A stretch of DNA of 64,000 bases from Acuticoccus sp965213555 (GCF_965213555.1 NZ_OZ243890.1:2542001-2606000), one strand, 5' to 3'; counted from the stretch's first letter, positions 16,362 through 26,074 are shown. The notes: generated by a model from the sequence alone, not told the origin. Numbers and translations: made by a program.

Positions 16362-19094
16362 TTACTGCCCGAGGCGCTCCAGGAGCGCCGGGATGTGCAC
16401 CTGGTCAGCCTTGTAGTTGCCGGTCATCGTGTAGATCGCGATGTTGATGCCGGCACGGTAGGCAAGCTCGCGCTGGTAGGGGTCGGCTGGCGAGGTCGGC
16501 AGCAGGAAGCCGCCGGACACGTTGACCGCCCACGCGCCAGCAAGGTCGTTGGCGGTGATGAGGATCGGCGACACGCCGTCGCCCGCGCGGGCCGGGCGGT
16601 TGTCGACCGCCTGGGTGGTCAGCGCCTCCACCCACAGCGGCGATCCGGTCCAGCGACCCGGGAAGCCGTCGACCAGGTAGAACGTCTTGGTGAGGACGTG
16701 GTCGTCGGGCACGGGCTCCAGCGCCGGGATGTCGAGCCCGTCGAGGATGCGGCGCAGCGCCAAGGTCGCCGGGGAGGCGGCGTCGAGCGCGACCGCGCCG
16801 GACTGGTCCCGAGTGTCGAACAGGATCGTGCCGCCGTTCTTCATGAAGGCGTCGACGCGCGCGATGGCGGTGTCCGACGGGCGCTCCGCGTCGGCCATCA
16901 CCGGCCAGTAAATCAGCGGGAAGAAGGCGAGCTCGTCGGCCTCGAGGTTGACCGCCATGGGCTCGGCCGGCTCCACCGCAGTGCGCGCCGTCAGCGCCTG
17001 GCTGAGGCCGCGCAGCCCGGCCTCCGACACGCGGTCGACCTCGGCGTTGCCCGTGGAGACGTAGGCGAGGCGCGTGTCGAGGGAGGCGCGCATGGCGAAG
17101 TCGACGGCGTCCTGCGCCTCGGCGCGTGGCGCAAGCGCGGCCATGCCGACGACGGCTACGGCGAGCGAGGCCACGATGCGACGCGACAGGGCGCCCATGA
17201 GGAGGAGGATGGCGAGCGCATCGGCGACGAACAGGGCGGCGGCGGCCGTCATCAGGGGACCCTTCAGCTCCGTCGGACCCTCGCTCGTATAGCGCGCTAC
17301 GGCGGCGCCGGCGAACATCGCCGGATCGACGGCGGTCATGGTGTCGTCCTCGGCGAGGAGGTTGATCGCGCGGAACGCGCCGTCGGCCCCGTAGAGCCCC
17401 GGCGGATGGCGCGGCCCGACCTCCACGTCCCCGGACGCCGGCTCCACGTTGGGTCCTGGCGCGACGAGCCGACCGGCACCGTCGAGCACGCGGTACGGCG
17501 TGAGCGCCGGTCCCTCATCGCCCTGCCCCCGAGGCCCGGCCATCGAAAGCTCGACGAGCGCGCGCAGCACCTCGATGAAGCTGCTGGAGAGCGGCAGCGT
17601 CGACCAGCTCGTGTCGGCGGTGACGTGGACGAAGGCGACCCATCCGGCGCCGATCGCGCGGCCGGTGACGAACGGCGTGCCGTCGGCGAGCGCGGCCCAG
17701 GTGCGCTCGGTGAGTGCCAGGGACGGCTCGGCGAGGAGCTGACGGCGCACCGTGACGTCGTCGGGCACCGCAAGGTCGGCGAACGGGCCGTCCTGCGCGA
17801 ACGAGGCAAGGGGCTGTGGATCGTCCCAGGACAAGGTGCCACCGAGGGTCCGCGCGCCGGGTCGCAGCTCTACGGGGAACAGGTCGTCCATCCCGTCGGA
17901 CGTGCGCGGTCCGGCGAAGCGGAGGAGAACGCCGCCCGCATTGATCCAGCGGGCGAGCGCGTCCTGCGTCGACGGGAGCAACGTGCCGACATCGGCGAGG
18001 ACGATGACGGAGGTGCCGGCGTCGATGAGCTCGTCGATGGCGCTCGGCAGGTCCTGCGCGGTGGGCTCGCGGAGGTCGGCGGACGGGGCGAGCGCGGCGC
18101 GCAGGTAGTGCAGCGGGGACAGCAGCGGCTGCTCCTGCTCGGCGCGGCCGCCGGAGATGAGGCCCACGGTGCGCCGGCGGAACCTCTCGTCGAGCAGGCG
18201 CACCGCCGCGGCGGTGCGCTCGCCCGCGACGGCGACGCGTAGCGCGTCGTTGCGCAGCTCGGTGGGCAGGTCGAGGTCGACGAGCGCCACCGCCTCGCCC
18301 GCCGCGAAGCTGGCCTGTGCCTCGGCGAGCACGAAGCCCTTGGCGTCGACGGCCCGCACGGTGCGCGCCAGCGCGCCCGGATGGGCGTCCGCCACGAGGG
18401 ACACGCGCATGCCGTCGGCGGTCGCCTCGACCGCGGTGACGCCGATGAGCCCGCCGGCCTCCGGCAGGAAGAGGCGCACGGGAGCCGCGCTCGCCGCGTC
18501 GAGCGCGGCGTAGAACGCGGCGTCGTCGTCCGAGGCGAGCCCGTCGGCGAGCCAGGCCGCGCTGCCGACGGACGTTTCGGCCAGACGCTCGGCGAACGCG
18601 CCGCGCTGCGCGGTCCATGGCTGTGGTGTCAGGCTGCGCAGGACGTCGCGCGCCTCCTGGGGGCTGCGGCCGGTGAGGGGCGCGGACGCGTCCGCCGTCG
18701 GCGCGAGGATGACCGCGCGGTCGGCTGCCTCGGCCTCGGCGACGAGCCGCTCGGCGACGCTCACGCGGTCCGCCCAGTCGGCGGCGGCCGCGAACGTGTT
18801 GTCGACGACGATGAGGGCCGGACCGTCGCCCGCCACCGGCGTCGCCTGCGGCCGCAAGATGGGCTGCGCGAGCGCGATGATGACGAGCGCGGCGAGGAGA
18901 AGGCGCAGCGCCATCAACCACCAAGGCGTGCGCGAAGGGGTCTCCTCGCGCTTCGTCATGGCAAGCAGCAGGCGCGTCGGCGCGAAGGTGACGTCCCGCG
19001 GCCGCGGTGGCGTGGAGCGCATGAGCCACCACAGGACGGGCAGGAGCGCCAGCGCCCACAGGACCGCCGGGCTGGCGAACGCGAGCGCTGTCAT
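16362..19094 (-). CDS. DUF4159 membrane protein with N-terminal BatA-like domain
   Basis: A 910-residue protein. Seen: an N-terminal aerotolerance-regulator (BatA) segment of about 80 residues with two helices and the sequence FAPTRLLLAMTKREETPSRT between them; a long Ala/Asp-rich middle; a helix pair around 640-680 with a signal-like LAPRAEA; and a C-terminal DUF4159 domain containing FFPLIYWPVM and NGGTILFDTRDQ. The layout matches DUF4159 proteins next to MoxR and DUF58 genes. Family knowledge links such clusters to envelope or oxidative stress tolerance and protein-complex assembly, but no reaction is established. A 154-nt gap separates it from the DUF58 gene. Confidence 0.82.
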   Translation of the reverse strand: MTALAFASPAVLWALALLPVLWWLMRSTPPRPRDVTFAPTRLLLAMTKREETPSRTPWWLMALRLLLAALVIIALAQPILRPQATPVAGDGPALIVVDNTFAAAADWADRVSVAERLVAEAEAADRAVILAPTADASAPLTGRSPQEARDVLRSLTPQPWTAQRGAFAERLAETSVGSAAWLADGLASDDDAAFYAALDAASAAPVRLFLPEAGGLIGVTAVEATADGMRVSLVADAHPGALARTVRAVDAKGFVLAEAQASFAAGEAVALVDLDLPTELRNDALRVAVAGERTAAAVRLLDERFRRRTVGLISGGRAEQEQPLLSPLHYLRAALAPSADLREPTAQDLPSAIDELIDAGTSVIVLADVGTLLPSTQDALARWINAGGVLLRFAGPRTSDGMDDLFPVELRPGARTLGGTLSWDDPQPLASFAQDGPFADLAVPDDVTVRRQLLAEPSLALTERTWAALADGTPFVTGRAIGAGWVAFVHVTADTSWSTLPLSSSFIEVLRALVELSMAGPRGQGDEGPALTPYRVLDGAGRLVAPGPNVEPASGDVEVGPRHPPGLYGADGAFRAINLLAEDDTMTAVDPAMFAGAAVARYTSEGPTELKGPLMTAAAALFVADALAILLLMGALSRRIVASLAVAVVGMAALAPRAEAQDAVDFAMRASLDTRLAYVSTGNAEVDRVSEAGLRGLSQALTARTAVEPAEPMAVNLEADELAFFPLIYWPVMADAERPSDTAIARVDAFMKNGGTILFDTRDQSGAVALDAASPATLALRRILDGLDIPALEPVPDDHVLTKTFYLVDGFPGRWTGSPLWVEALTTQAVDNRPARAGDGVSPILITANDLAGAWAVNVSGGFLLPTSPADPYQRELAYRAGINIAIYTMTGNYKADQVHIPALLERLGQ

Positions 19095-19248
19095 GACGTC
19101 ACTCCATCAGGGCCCGCGCCCTGCTCGCGCGCGGACGAGCGTGGACCGGCCCCCTGCCAGTCCAGAGCGGCGAAGACGGCTCGTCCGCACGGACGCAGGC
19201 CGGTCCTCACGGGAGCCTCCGCGGCGCGCGTCCGGTCCATGCCAAGGA

Positions 19249-20160
19249 TCAGGCCACCCGGTCGAGGTGGCCCGACAGGAGCCCGCTGAGCGAAAGGAGC
19301 GCAGGCGCTGCAGGGCGGTCCGTGTGGTGCACCGTCAACGTCGAGCCGAGCCGCTTCGCCTCTTGGGCGAGCGCGGACTTGTGCGCGGCGAGCATCTCCA
19401 CGTAGCCGGTCCGCCACGCCTCCGCCTTCCCCACGAGGAAGGCGATGCCGGACTCCGGATCCACGAAGCGGTTGCGTCCGCCGAACGGGAAGCGCTCCTC
19501 CACCGGGTCGAGCACCTGGACGAGGTGGGCCCTCGCGCCGAGGCTTGCGAGCGTCGCGAACGTCTCGGCCCAATCCGGCATCGGGTCGAGGAAGTCGCCG
19601 ATGAGGACGACGTCACAGTGCCGGCGCGTCGATCCGAACACGGGCTGGGAGCGCGCGTCGCGCGCCGTGTCAACGAGCGCCTGCGCGATCCGGTCCGCCG
19701 CGTCGCGCCGGGCGCTGGCCGGAGGGCCACCGATCAGGCCGATCCGCTCGCCGCCGCGGCCGAGGAGCTCAGCGAGGGCAAGGAGGAGGACGACGCCGCG
19801 CTCCTCCTTGGAGGCCAGGGCGAGCTGGGAGCGCGCGCGCATGGAGGCCGTCCGGTCCACCCACAGGAGCACCGTGTGCGCCGCCTCCCACTCCCGCTCG
19901 CGCACCAGGAGGGTGTCGTCGCGGGCCGAGCGGCGCCAGTCGATGCGCCGGGCAGGCTCGCCGAAGTCGAAGGGGCGGAACTGCCAGAAGGTCTCCCCGG
20001 TGCCGGCGCGGCGGCGGCCGTGCCAGCCCGCTGCGACGGTCGCGGCGACGCGCTTGGCCTCCACCAGAAGGTCGGGCAGGTTCGCCGCGGCCTCCCTCGC
20101 CGCCAGCATCGCCACGCCAGGTCCGGCCTCCTGCGGCTCGGCGCGGAACCTCTCGAACAC
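19249..20160 (-). CDS. DUF58 domain-containing protein
   Basis: A 303-residue soluble protein with a vWA-like fold. Seen: the DUF58 signature around RPFDFGEPARRIDWRRSARD followed by LLVRERE, and a vWA metal-site-like segment LLWVDRTASM. It starts with GTG at 20160, whose first base is shared with the TAG stop of the MoxR gene (TAGTG), so translation is coupled. DUF58 proteins usually work with the neighbouring MoxR AAA+ ATPase, perhaps as its target or adaptor (family knowledge, not shown here). Confidence 0.87.
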   Translation of the reverse strand: MFERFRAEPQEAGPGVAMLAAREAAANLPDLLVEAKRVAATVAAGWHGRRRAGTGETFWQFRPFDFGEPARRIDWRRSARDDTLLVREREWEAAHTVLLWVDRTASMRARSQLALASKEERGVVLLLALAELLGRGGERIGLIGGPPASARRDAADRIAQALVDTARDARSQPVFGSTRRHCDVVLIGDFLDPMPDWAETFATLASLGARAHLVQVLDPVEERFPFGGRNRFVDPESGIAFLVGKAEAWRTGYVEMLAAHKSALAQEAKRLGSTLTVHHTDRPAAPALLSLSGLLSGHLDRVA

Positions 20161-21161
20161 TACAGTCGGTCCGCCAGCTCGCGGATGATCCCCTTGATCG
20201 TGCGCCCCTCCGCGCGCGCCCCGTAGGTCAGCGCCATGCGGTGCTGGAGCACCGGCTCGGCGAGCGCAACGATGTCCTCGCGCGAGGGCGCAAGGCGCCC
20301 CTGCAGCAGGGCGCGGGCGCGGCACGCGAGCATGAGCGACTGGCTGGCGCGTGGGCCCGGTCCCCAGGCCACGACGCCGAGCACCGCCTGGTTCTCCTCC
20401 GGACGCGCCGAGCGCACGAGGTCGAGGATCGCGTCGATGACGCTCTCGCCGACCGGCATGCGCCGCACCAAGCGTTGAACGTTGACAAGCTCGTCGCGCG
20501 ACAGGATCCGGGTCGGCTCGACCTCCGGCCGCACGGTCGTCTCAAGGAGGATGCGCCGCTCCGCGTCGCGGTCCGGATACTCGACGTCGACCTGCATGAT
20601 GAAGCGGTCGAGCTGCGCCTCCGGCAGCGGGTAGGTGCCCTCCTGCTCGAGCGGGTTCTGCGTTGCAAGGACGTGGAACGGCGTCGGCAGGTCGTGCGCC
20701 TCGCCCGCGACGGTCACGAACCCCTCCTGCATCGCCTGCAGAAGCGCGGACTGGGTGCGCGGCGAGGCCCGGTTGATCTCGTCCGCCATCAGGAGCTGGG
20801 CGAACACCGGACCCTTGATGAAGCGGAACGCGCGCTCGCCGGCCTGCGACTGCTCGAGCACCTCGGCGCCGAGGATGTCGGACGGCATGAGGTCCGGGGT
20901 GAACTGGATGCGGTTCTCGGTGAGGCCGAGCACCGTCCCGAGCGTCGCCACGAGCCGCGTCTTGGCGAGCCCGGGCACTCCGACGAGGAGCGCATGCCCG
21001 CCGCACAGCACGGCGATCAGCGAGCGCTCCACGACGTCGCCCTGGCCGAAGATGATCCGCTCGATCTCCCCCTTCGCCTCGCCGAGCCGGCGGACCGCCG
21101 CCTCGATGACGGCCACCTCGTCCGAGGTGCCCTCGCGCTCGATCACACCGTCGACGCTCAT
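20160..21161 (-). CDS. MoxR-family AAA+ ATPase
   Basis: A 333-residue AAA+ ATPase of the MoxR family, chaperone-like ATPases that help mature or activate partner complexes. Seen: Walker A GVPGLAKT at residues 61-68, Walker B LLMADEIN at about 123-130, followed by SPRTQSALLQAMQEG, and the sensor-1 region VLATQNPLEQEGTYPLPEAQ. It is the first gene of a four-gene minus-strand cluster. The ATG at 21161 has a G-run Shine-Dalgarno. The 287-nt divergent region to the DUF1285 gene should hold the promoter. Confidence 0.92.
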   Translation of the reverse strand: MSVDGVIEREGTSDEVAVIEAAVRRLGEAKGEIERIIFGQGDVVERSLIAVLCGGHALLVGVPGLAKTRLVATLGTVLGLTENRIQFTPDLMPSDILGAEVLEQSQAGERAFRFIKGPVFAQLLMADEINRASPRTQSALLQAMQEGFVTVAGEAHDLPTPFHVLATQNPLEQEGTYPLPEAQLDRFIMQVDVEYPDRDAERRILLETTVRPEVEPTRILSRDELVNVQRLVRRMPVGESVIDAILDLVRSARPEENQAVLGVVAWGPGPRASQSLMLACRARALLQGRLAPSREDIVALAEPVLQHRMALTYGARAEGRTIKGIIRELADRL

Positions 21162-21448
21162 CCAGAATCCCCCATGCGCCCGAACCGCCTCGCCCGGCGC
21201 GTCACTGCGTAGGCTGACGCTCGTGCCTGCATACGCCGTGCCGCCTTGGGTTGCCCGGCAGCTCGAGGCCGCATCTTGTGGCGAGCACCCCGCGAAGGCG
21301 TCGGTGCGACCCGGACCTACTGAACAGAAAGGCCTCCATCCCGTCGCCTAACCATTTCGTCATGGTTTGGCACCGTCGCCGGACTGCGTTAGCTATCGCA
21401 CAGCGTTGCCCGTACGGGCGCGACGATGCAACGGGGGGCTGCGGTCCG

Positions 21449-22027
21449 GTGGCGCAGGTCGAGGACGATCACGAGAGCCCGGCGAGCCCGCTCGCAGCGC
21501 TGATCGCGCGGGCCGCCGAGCTCGGCGGGGGAGCCGCTCCGGTGGACAAGTGGGACCCGCCGGACTGCGGGGCGATCCCCATGCGCATCGCCGCTGACGG
21601 CGCCTGGCACTACAACGGCACGCCGATCCTGCGCGAGCGGCTGGTGCGCCTGTTCGCCTCGATCCTGCGACGCGAGGCGGACGGCGGCTTCGTGCTCGTG
21701 ACGCCGGTGGAGAAGGTCTCCATCGAGGTCGAGGACGCGCCGTTCCAGGCCGTCGAGCTTGCGCAGGACGGGGAGGGGGAGGACGCGATCCTCACCGTGC
21801 GCACCAACGTCGGGGACGTCGTGGCGGTCGGGCCCGACCATCCGATCCACACGGTGCGCGCCGAGCACGATGGCTTCGTGCCCTACGTCAGGGTGCGCGG
21901 CGGGCTCGACGCGCGCTTCACCCGCGCCGCCGCGCTGGAGCTCGCCGACCTCGCGCACGAGACGCCGGACGGGGGCCTCGCGGTGGCGAGCGGCGGAACG
22001 GTCTTCCCGCTCGGCGCACCCCGCTGA
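21449..22027 (+). CDS. DUF1285 domain-containing protein
   Basis: A 192-residue protein of the DUF1285 family, common in proteobacteria and of unknown biochemical function. Seen: MRIAADGAWHYNGTPILRERLVRLF is in the expected place (quoted region about residues 48-72), then FASILRREADGGFVLVTPVEK, both characteristic. I take the GTG at 21449, after a G-rich stretch; longer in-frame starts exist upstream but lack family similarity. It leads a run with Nudix, DUF6111 and CCA-transferase genes, a conserved order in this group. Confidence 0.8.
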   Translation: MAQVEDDHESPASPLAALIARAAELGGGAAPVDKWDPPDCGAIPMRIAADGAWHYNGTPILRERLVRLFASILRREADGGFVLVTPVEKVSIEVEDAPFQAVELAQDGEGEDAILTVRTNVGDVVAVGPDHPIHTVRAEHDGFVPYVRVRGGLDARFTRAAALELADLAHETPDGGLAVASGGTVFPLGAPR

Positions 22028-22035
22028 GGCGCACG

Positions 22036-22746
22036 GTGGACGGACGGGCCCCAGTGGCCGCACCCGCGGCAGACGACGCTCGCGCCGACCTTCGCATCCA
22101 CGCGCCAGACCTCAAGCGACCGGACGTCGCCGAGCTCCTGAAGCGGGCAGCGACCCTGCGCCCGCCCGAGGGTGTCTTGCCCGCCGATGCGCCGGTGTTC
22201 GGGGACCACCTGCTCAACCCGCACCTTGCCGCCCCGCGCGACGAACCGCCGCCGCGGGAGGCGGCCGTCCTCGTCGCGCTCGGCGACGGCGCCGACGGCG
22301 AGCTCTGCGTCGTCCTCACCCAGCGCGCGGCGCACTTGTCCGCCCATGCCGGCCAGGTCGCACTGCCGGGCGGCAAGATCGAGCCCGGTGAGACGCCGTC
22401 CGCCGCCGCGGTGCGGGAGGCGCACGAGGAGGTGGCGCTGCCGCCGGCCGCACTACGCGTCCTCGGTCTGACCGACCCCTACCTGACGCGCACCGGATAC
22501 TTCATCGTTCCGGTCATCGCCCTCGTCACCCGCCCGGTCGTGCTGCGCCCTGAGCCTGGCGAGGTGGCGGACGCGTTCGTCGCGCCGTGGCACCGCGTCA
22601 TGGATGCGGCCCATCGGCGCGAGCTGGTCATTGACCGCGACGGCGCGCCCCGCCGGTTCTACGAGACGATGGTCGGCGAGCGTCGCGTGTGGGGCGTCAC
22701 CGCTGGCATCTTCAAGCTGGTGAGTGAGCGCCTTTACGAGCAATGA
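22036..22746 (+). CDS. Nudix hydrolase, CoA pyrophosphatase-like
   Basis: A 236-residue Nudix hydrolase resembling CoA/acyl-CoA diphosphatases (NudL type). Seen: a Nudix box running from GGKIEPGETPSAAAV to REAHEEVAL with the REx2EE core that binds magnesium, preceded by LTQRAAHLSAHAGQVALPGG, the NudL-type lead-in. It starts with GTG 8 nt after the DUF1285 stop and overlaps the next gene by 4 nt (ATGA). Likely role: hydrolysis of CoA or a related nucleotide diphosphate in the cytoplasm. Confidence 0.87.
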   Translation: MDGRAPVAAPAADDARADLRIHAPDLKRPDVAELLKRAATLRPPEGVLPADAPVFGDHLLNPHLAAPRDEPPPREAAVLVALGDGADGELCVVLTQRAAHLSAHAGQVALPGGKIEPGETPSAAAVREAHEEVALPPAALRVLGLTDPYLTRTGYFIVPVIALVTRPVVLRPEPGEVADAFVAPWHRVMDAAHRRELVIDRDGAPRRFYETMVGERRVWGVTAGIFKLVSERLYEQ

Positions 22747-23009
22747 TCCGCGTCGTCGTCACCCAACTCATCCTCTTCGCACTGCCGTTCATCGGGTTCT
22801 TCGTCTACCGCGTTGCGACCCATGGATGGACCGGCGCGGCGGTCGCCGACATGCGCCGGCCGCTGTTCGTCCTCGTCATCCTCGGCGGACTGTTCGTCAT
22901 CGCCGGCTTCGCCTACTTCGCCTTCGTGCGCGAGGACCACCAAGGCGAGTACGTCCCGGCGCACACCATCGACGGCCGCTTCGTGCCCGGGCGCTTCGAG
23001 CCGCGCTGA
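22743..23009 (+). CDS. Small membrane protein, DUF6111 family
   Basis: An 88-residue protein with two transmembrane helices (about residues 5-22 and 44-62) and a short polar C-terminus EYVPAHTIDGRFVPGRFEPR. It matches the small DUF6111 proteins that sit between the CoA-pyrophosphatase and CCA-transferase genes in Hyphomicrobiales. The ATG overlaps the Nudix stop (ATGA at 22743-22746). Function unknown. Confidence 0.8.
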   Translation: MIRVVVTQLILFALPFIGFFVYRVATHGWTGAAVADMRRPLFVLVILGGLFVIAGFAYFAFVREDHQGEYVPAHTIDGRFVPGRFEPR

Positions 23010-23050
23010 CGGTGCGCGCGCCCGGCGCGGCGACCCAGGAGGGGCTCGAG

Positions 23051-24307
23051 GTGGACGAGACGGGGACGGACGCCACGACCTCGGGCGGCGAGACGTTTCA
23101 CCTTGAGGCCGACTTCTTGCACGCGCCGGGGCTCGTCGCGCTGTTGGACGCGCTCGAGGGCGTCGGCGCCGCGCGCGTCGTCGGCGGCGCCGTCCGCAAC
23201 GCGCTTCTCGGCGAGCCGGTGGCGGACGTCGACGTCGCCACCGAGGCGCCGCCCGACGTCGTCGCCGGGGCCGCGACCCGCGCCGGCCTCGCCGTCCACG
23301 AGACGGGCCTCGAGCACGGCACGCTGACGATCGTCGCCGCGGGGACGCCCCACGAGGTCACGACGCTGCGTGAGGACGTGTCCACCGACGGCCGTCGCGC
23401 CACGGTCCGCTTCACGACGGACTGGGCGAAGGACGCCCAGCGCCGCGACTTCACGATGAACGCGCTCTACCTCGGCCGCGACGGCAAGGGCCTCGACCCG
23501 GTGGGCGGTCGATCGGACTGCCTCGCCCGCCGCGTGCGCTTCATCGGCGATCCGGATGCGCGCATCCTCGAGGATCACCTGCGCATCCTGCGCCTCTTCC
23601 GCTTCCATGCGATCTACGGTGAGGGTGCGCTCGACGTTGACGGCCTCGCGGCAGCGCGGCGGCACAAGGCACGGCTCGCGACGCTCGCCGTGGAGCGCAT
23701 CCGTCATGAGCTCCTGCGCATCCTTCCGGCGCACGGGGCGACGGCCGTCCTGTCGCTGATCGGCGAGGAGGGGTTCCTCGACTTCGTCCTGCCCGGCCCC
23801 TTCGACGCGCGCGCCGTCGGCACGCTCGCGGCGGCGGAGGCCAGCATCGGCCGCACGCTGACCCCTGCGCTCGGCCTCTCTGCGCTGGTCGGCTTCGACG
23901 AGGACGCCACAGCGAGGGGCGCCGACGCCCTCAAGCTGTCCCGCCGCGACCGGGCGCGCGCCCTCGCTGCCCTCGTCGCGGCACGCGCCATGCCGCCGCG
24001 CTCGGCAGCGCAGACGAACGCGCTGCTTTACGAGCACGGCGCCGAGGCGTTCGTCGACGGCCTCACGATCGCGCTGGCATGGGGCGTGATCCTCGAGGAT
24101 CACGAGCGCCTCGTCGCGACCGCGCGTCGCTGGCATCGCCCGCGCCTCCCCGTCACGGGCGGCGACCTCCTGCGCCAAGGCGGTGCACCGGGGCCCGAAC
24201 TCGGCGCGCGCCTCGCCCACCTCGAAGCGCTGTGGAAGGCGTCCGACTTCTCGCTGGACGCGCCGCGCCTCCTCGCCATCGACCGCGAGGCAGGGCATGA
24301 TCGCTAA
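23051..24307 (+). CDS. cca: CCA tRNA nucleotidyltransferase / poly(A)-polymerase-type
   Basis: A 418-residue class II nucleotidyltransferase that adds or repairs the CCA end of tRNAs. Seen: ARVVGGAVRNALLG and the catalytic D-x-D at D59/D61 (ADVDVAT), then RRDFTMNALYL and the RILEDHLRILRLFRFHAIYG segment, all conserved in the head and neck domains. A GTG at 23012 is also in frame, but the GTG at 23051 lies 6 nt after a strong AGGAGGGG (23037-23044), which decides the start. It follows DUF6111 by 41 nt. Confidence 0.9.
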   Translation: MDETGTDATTSGGETFHLEADFLHAPGLVALLDALEGVGAARVVGGAVRNALLGEPVADVDVATEAPPDVVAGAATRAGLAVHETGLEHGTLTIVAAGTPHEVTTLREDVSTDGRRATVRFTTDWAKDAQRRDFTMNALYLGRDGKGLDPVGGRSDCLARRVRFIGDPDARILEDHLRILRLFRFHAIYGEGALDVDGLAAARRHKARLATLAVERIRHELLRILPAHGATAVLSLIGEEGFLDFVLPGPFDARAVGTLAAAEASIGRTLTPALGLSALVGFDEDATARGADALKLSRRDRARALAALVAARAMPPRSAAQTNALLYEHGAEAFVDGLTIALAWGVILEDHERLVATARRWHRPRLPVTGGDLLRQGGAPGPELGARLAHLEALWKASDFSLDAPRLLAIDREAGHDR

Positions 24308-24361
24308 CCTTGCCGCCCCGAGTCGCGCGCATGGCATCGCGATCGCGCACACGGAGCAATG

Positions 24362-25012
24362 ATGCCCGTCGACACCCGCCTCGTCCCCGAACAGTGCATC
24401 GTCCGCCGCGGCGCGGACTGGATGCTGGTCTCGCCCGTGCCCGACGCGATCGCTGCCGACGTCGCGGCCTACTCGGTGGCCCAGCGTGCGACGCTGAAGC
24501 ACGTCGTCGGCCCTGAGGACGTGCGCCGCGCCGTCGTCGGCAACCGCCTGCGCCAGGACCGCTTGTGCGTCGCGATCGTCGGCGACGAGATCGCGGGCTG
24601 CATCTCCTACCGCATGGACGGGGAGGGGTCCGTGTGGCCCGACCCCTCCCGCTTCCGCGCCCACTTCGGCCCGCTCGCGGGCACGGTCCGATGGCTCCTC
24701 GCCGAGGCGACGCTGCGGCGCGGACACCCGGACGAGCTCTACCTCGAGGGCTTCAAGGTGGAGCCCATCGCCCGCGGGCGCGGCATCGGCACCGCGCTCC
24801 TCCACTGGCTCGGCGACGAGGTGGTGCGCCGCGGCAAGAAGCGCTGGCGCACCGAGGCGTCGACCACCGCCGCCGCCGCCATGCGCGTCTACCAGGGCGT
24901 CGGCGCGCGGCCGACCAAGACGGTGCGGCTCGGCCCCATCGGGCGCATCGCCGACCGGCCGGCCTTCGTCGTCCTCGTTTGGGTGCCGCCGGCCCAAGGC
25001 GCGACCGGCTGA
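24362..25012 (+). CDS. GNAT-family N-acetyltransferase
   Basis: A 216-residue acetyltransferase. Seen: the acetyl-CoA site FKVEPIARGRGIGTALLHWL and then AAMRVYQGVGARPTKT, the usual GNAT ending. Two adjacent ATG codons (24359, 24362) follow GGAG at 24353-24356; the second has the better spacing. It lies 54 nt after the CCA-transferase gene. Substrate unknown. Confidence 0.8.
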   Translation: MPVDTRLVPEQCIVRRGADWMLVSPVPDAIAADVAAYSVAQRATLKHVVGPEDVRRAVVGNRLRQDRLCVAIVGDEIAGCISYRMDGEGSVWPDPSRFRAHFGPLAGTVRWLLAEATLRRGHPDELYLEGFKVEPIARGRGIGTALLHWLGDEVVRRGKKRWRTEASTTAAAAMRVYQGVGARPTKTVRLGPIGRIADRPAFVVLVWVPPAQGATG

Positions 25013-25087
25013 TCGCCGCGCCGTTGAAGTTGCCCTGGCTGCGCCAAATATCTCGACCGGAATGTTAGGGAGGCCGCGAGGCCGGCG

Positions 25088-26074
25088 ATGAACATCTTGC
25101 GCACCGCGATGCTGCTCGCGGCCATGACGGCGCTCTTCATGGGCGTCGGTTACCTCATTGGCGGGCCGCAGGGGATGGTGGTCGCCTTCGGCGTCGCCGT
25201 CGCCACCAACGCCCTCGCCTACTGGAACTCCGACAAGCTCGTGCTGCGCATGCACAACGCGCGAGAGGTCGATGCCCGCAGCGCGCCGGAGTACTACGGC
25301 CTGGTACGCGACCTTGCCGAGCGCGCCGGGCTGCCGATGCCGAAGGTGTACATCCTCGACGAGGACCAGCCGAACGCCTTCGCCACCGGCCGCAGTCCGC
25401 AGAACGCTGCGGTGGCGGCGACGCGCGGCCTCCTCAAGTTGATGAGCCGCGAGGAGGTCGCCGCGGTCATGGCGCACGAGCTCGCCCACGTCGAGCATCG
25501 CGACACGCTCATCATGACGGTGACGGCGACGATCGCCGGCGCGATCTCCATGCTCGCCAACTTCGCCTTCCTGTTCGGCCGGCGCGACAGCCCGCTCGGC
25601 GCCGTCGGCCTGATCGTGACGATGATCGTCGCTCCGCTCGCGGCGATGCTCGTCCAGATGGCGATCTCGCGCACCCGCGAGTACTCCGCCGATCGCCGGG
25701 GTGGGGAGATCTGCGGCAACCCCATGTGGCTCGCTTCCGCGCTGCAGCGCCTCGAGCAGGGCCGCCGCGTGCCCAACGAGCAGGCCGAGGCGGTGCCCGC
25801 GACGGCGCACATGTTCATCATCAACCCGCTGTCCGGGGCGCGGATGGACAACCTCTTCTCGACCCATCCCAACACGCAGAACCGCGTCGCAGCGCTGCGC
25901 GAGTTCGCCGCCGAGTATGCCGGCGAGCCGTTGCGCCTCGGCTCGTCCAGCGCCTCCGCCGCGCCGCGCGGTCCCTGGGCGGGCAACGCGCCCGCGCGGC
26001 GCACCGAGGGGGGCAAGTGGAGCGGCGCGCGCGGCGCGCGCGGCGCACGCAAGTCGCGCGGTCCTTGGAGTTGA
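25088..26074 (+). CDS. htpX: Membrane zinc metalloprotease HtpX
   Basis: A 328-residue M48 peptidase of the inner membrane that degrades damaged membrane proteins. Seen: two N-terminal helices (about 6-25 and 29-45), the zinc motif HELAH at residues 130-134, two further helices (about 148-168 and 178-196) and the third-ligand region REYSADRRGG. The C-terminal 40 residues are a low-complexity Gly/Ala/Arg tail, also seen in related HtpX proteins of this order. It precedes rsmB by 31 nt, a common alphaproteobacterial pair. Confidence 0.93.
   Translation: MNILRTAMLLAAMTALFMGVGYLIGGPQGMVVAFGVAVATNALAYWNSDKLVLRMHNAREVDARSAPEYYGLVRDLAERAGLPMPKVYILDEDQPNAFATGRSPQNAAVAATRGLLKLMSREEVAAVMAHELAHVEHRDTLIMTVTATIAGAISMLANFAFLFGRRDSPLGAVGLIVTMIVAPLAAMLVQMAISRTREYSADRRGGEICGNPMWLASALQRLEQGRRVPNEQAEAVPATAHMFIINPLSGARMDNLFSTHPNTQNRVAALREFAAEYAGEPLRLGSSSASAAPRGPWAGNAPARRTEGGKWSGARGARGARKSRGPWS

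Noticed and set aside
14592..18242. Open frame of about 1216 codons on the plus strand opposite the MoxR cluster
   Set aside because: Low-complexity Arg/Gly/His/Glu-rich translation with no domain, fully antisense to two well-supported membrane-protein genes; a product of high GC.
26010..26070. Run of CGCGCGGCGCGC-like repeats at the htpX end
   Set aside because: Codes the low-complexity Gly/Ala/Arg tail common in HtpX of this order; not a separate repeat element.
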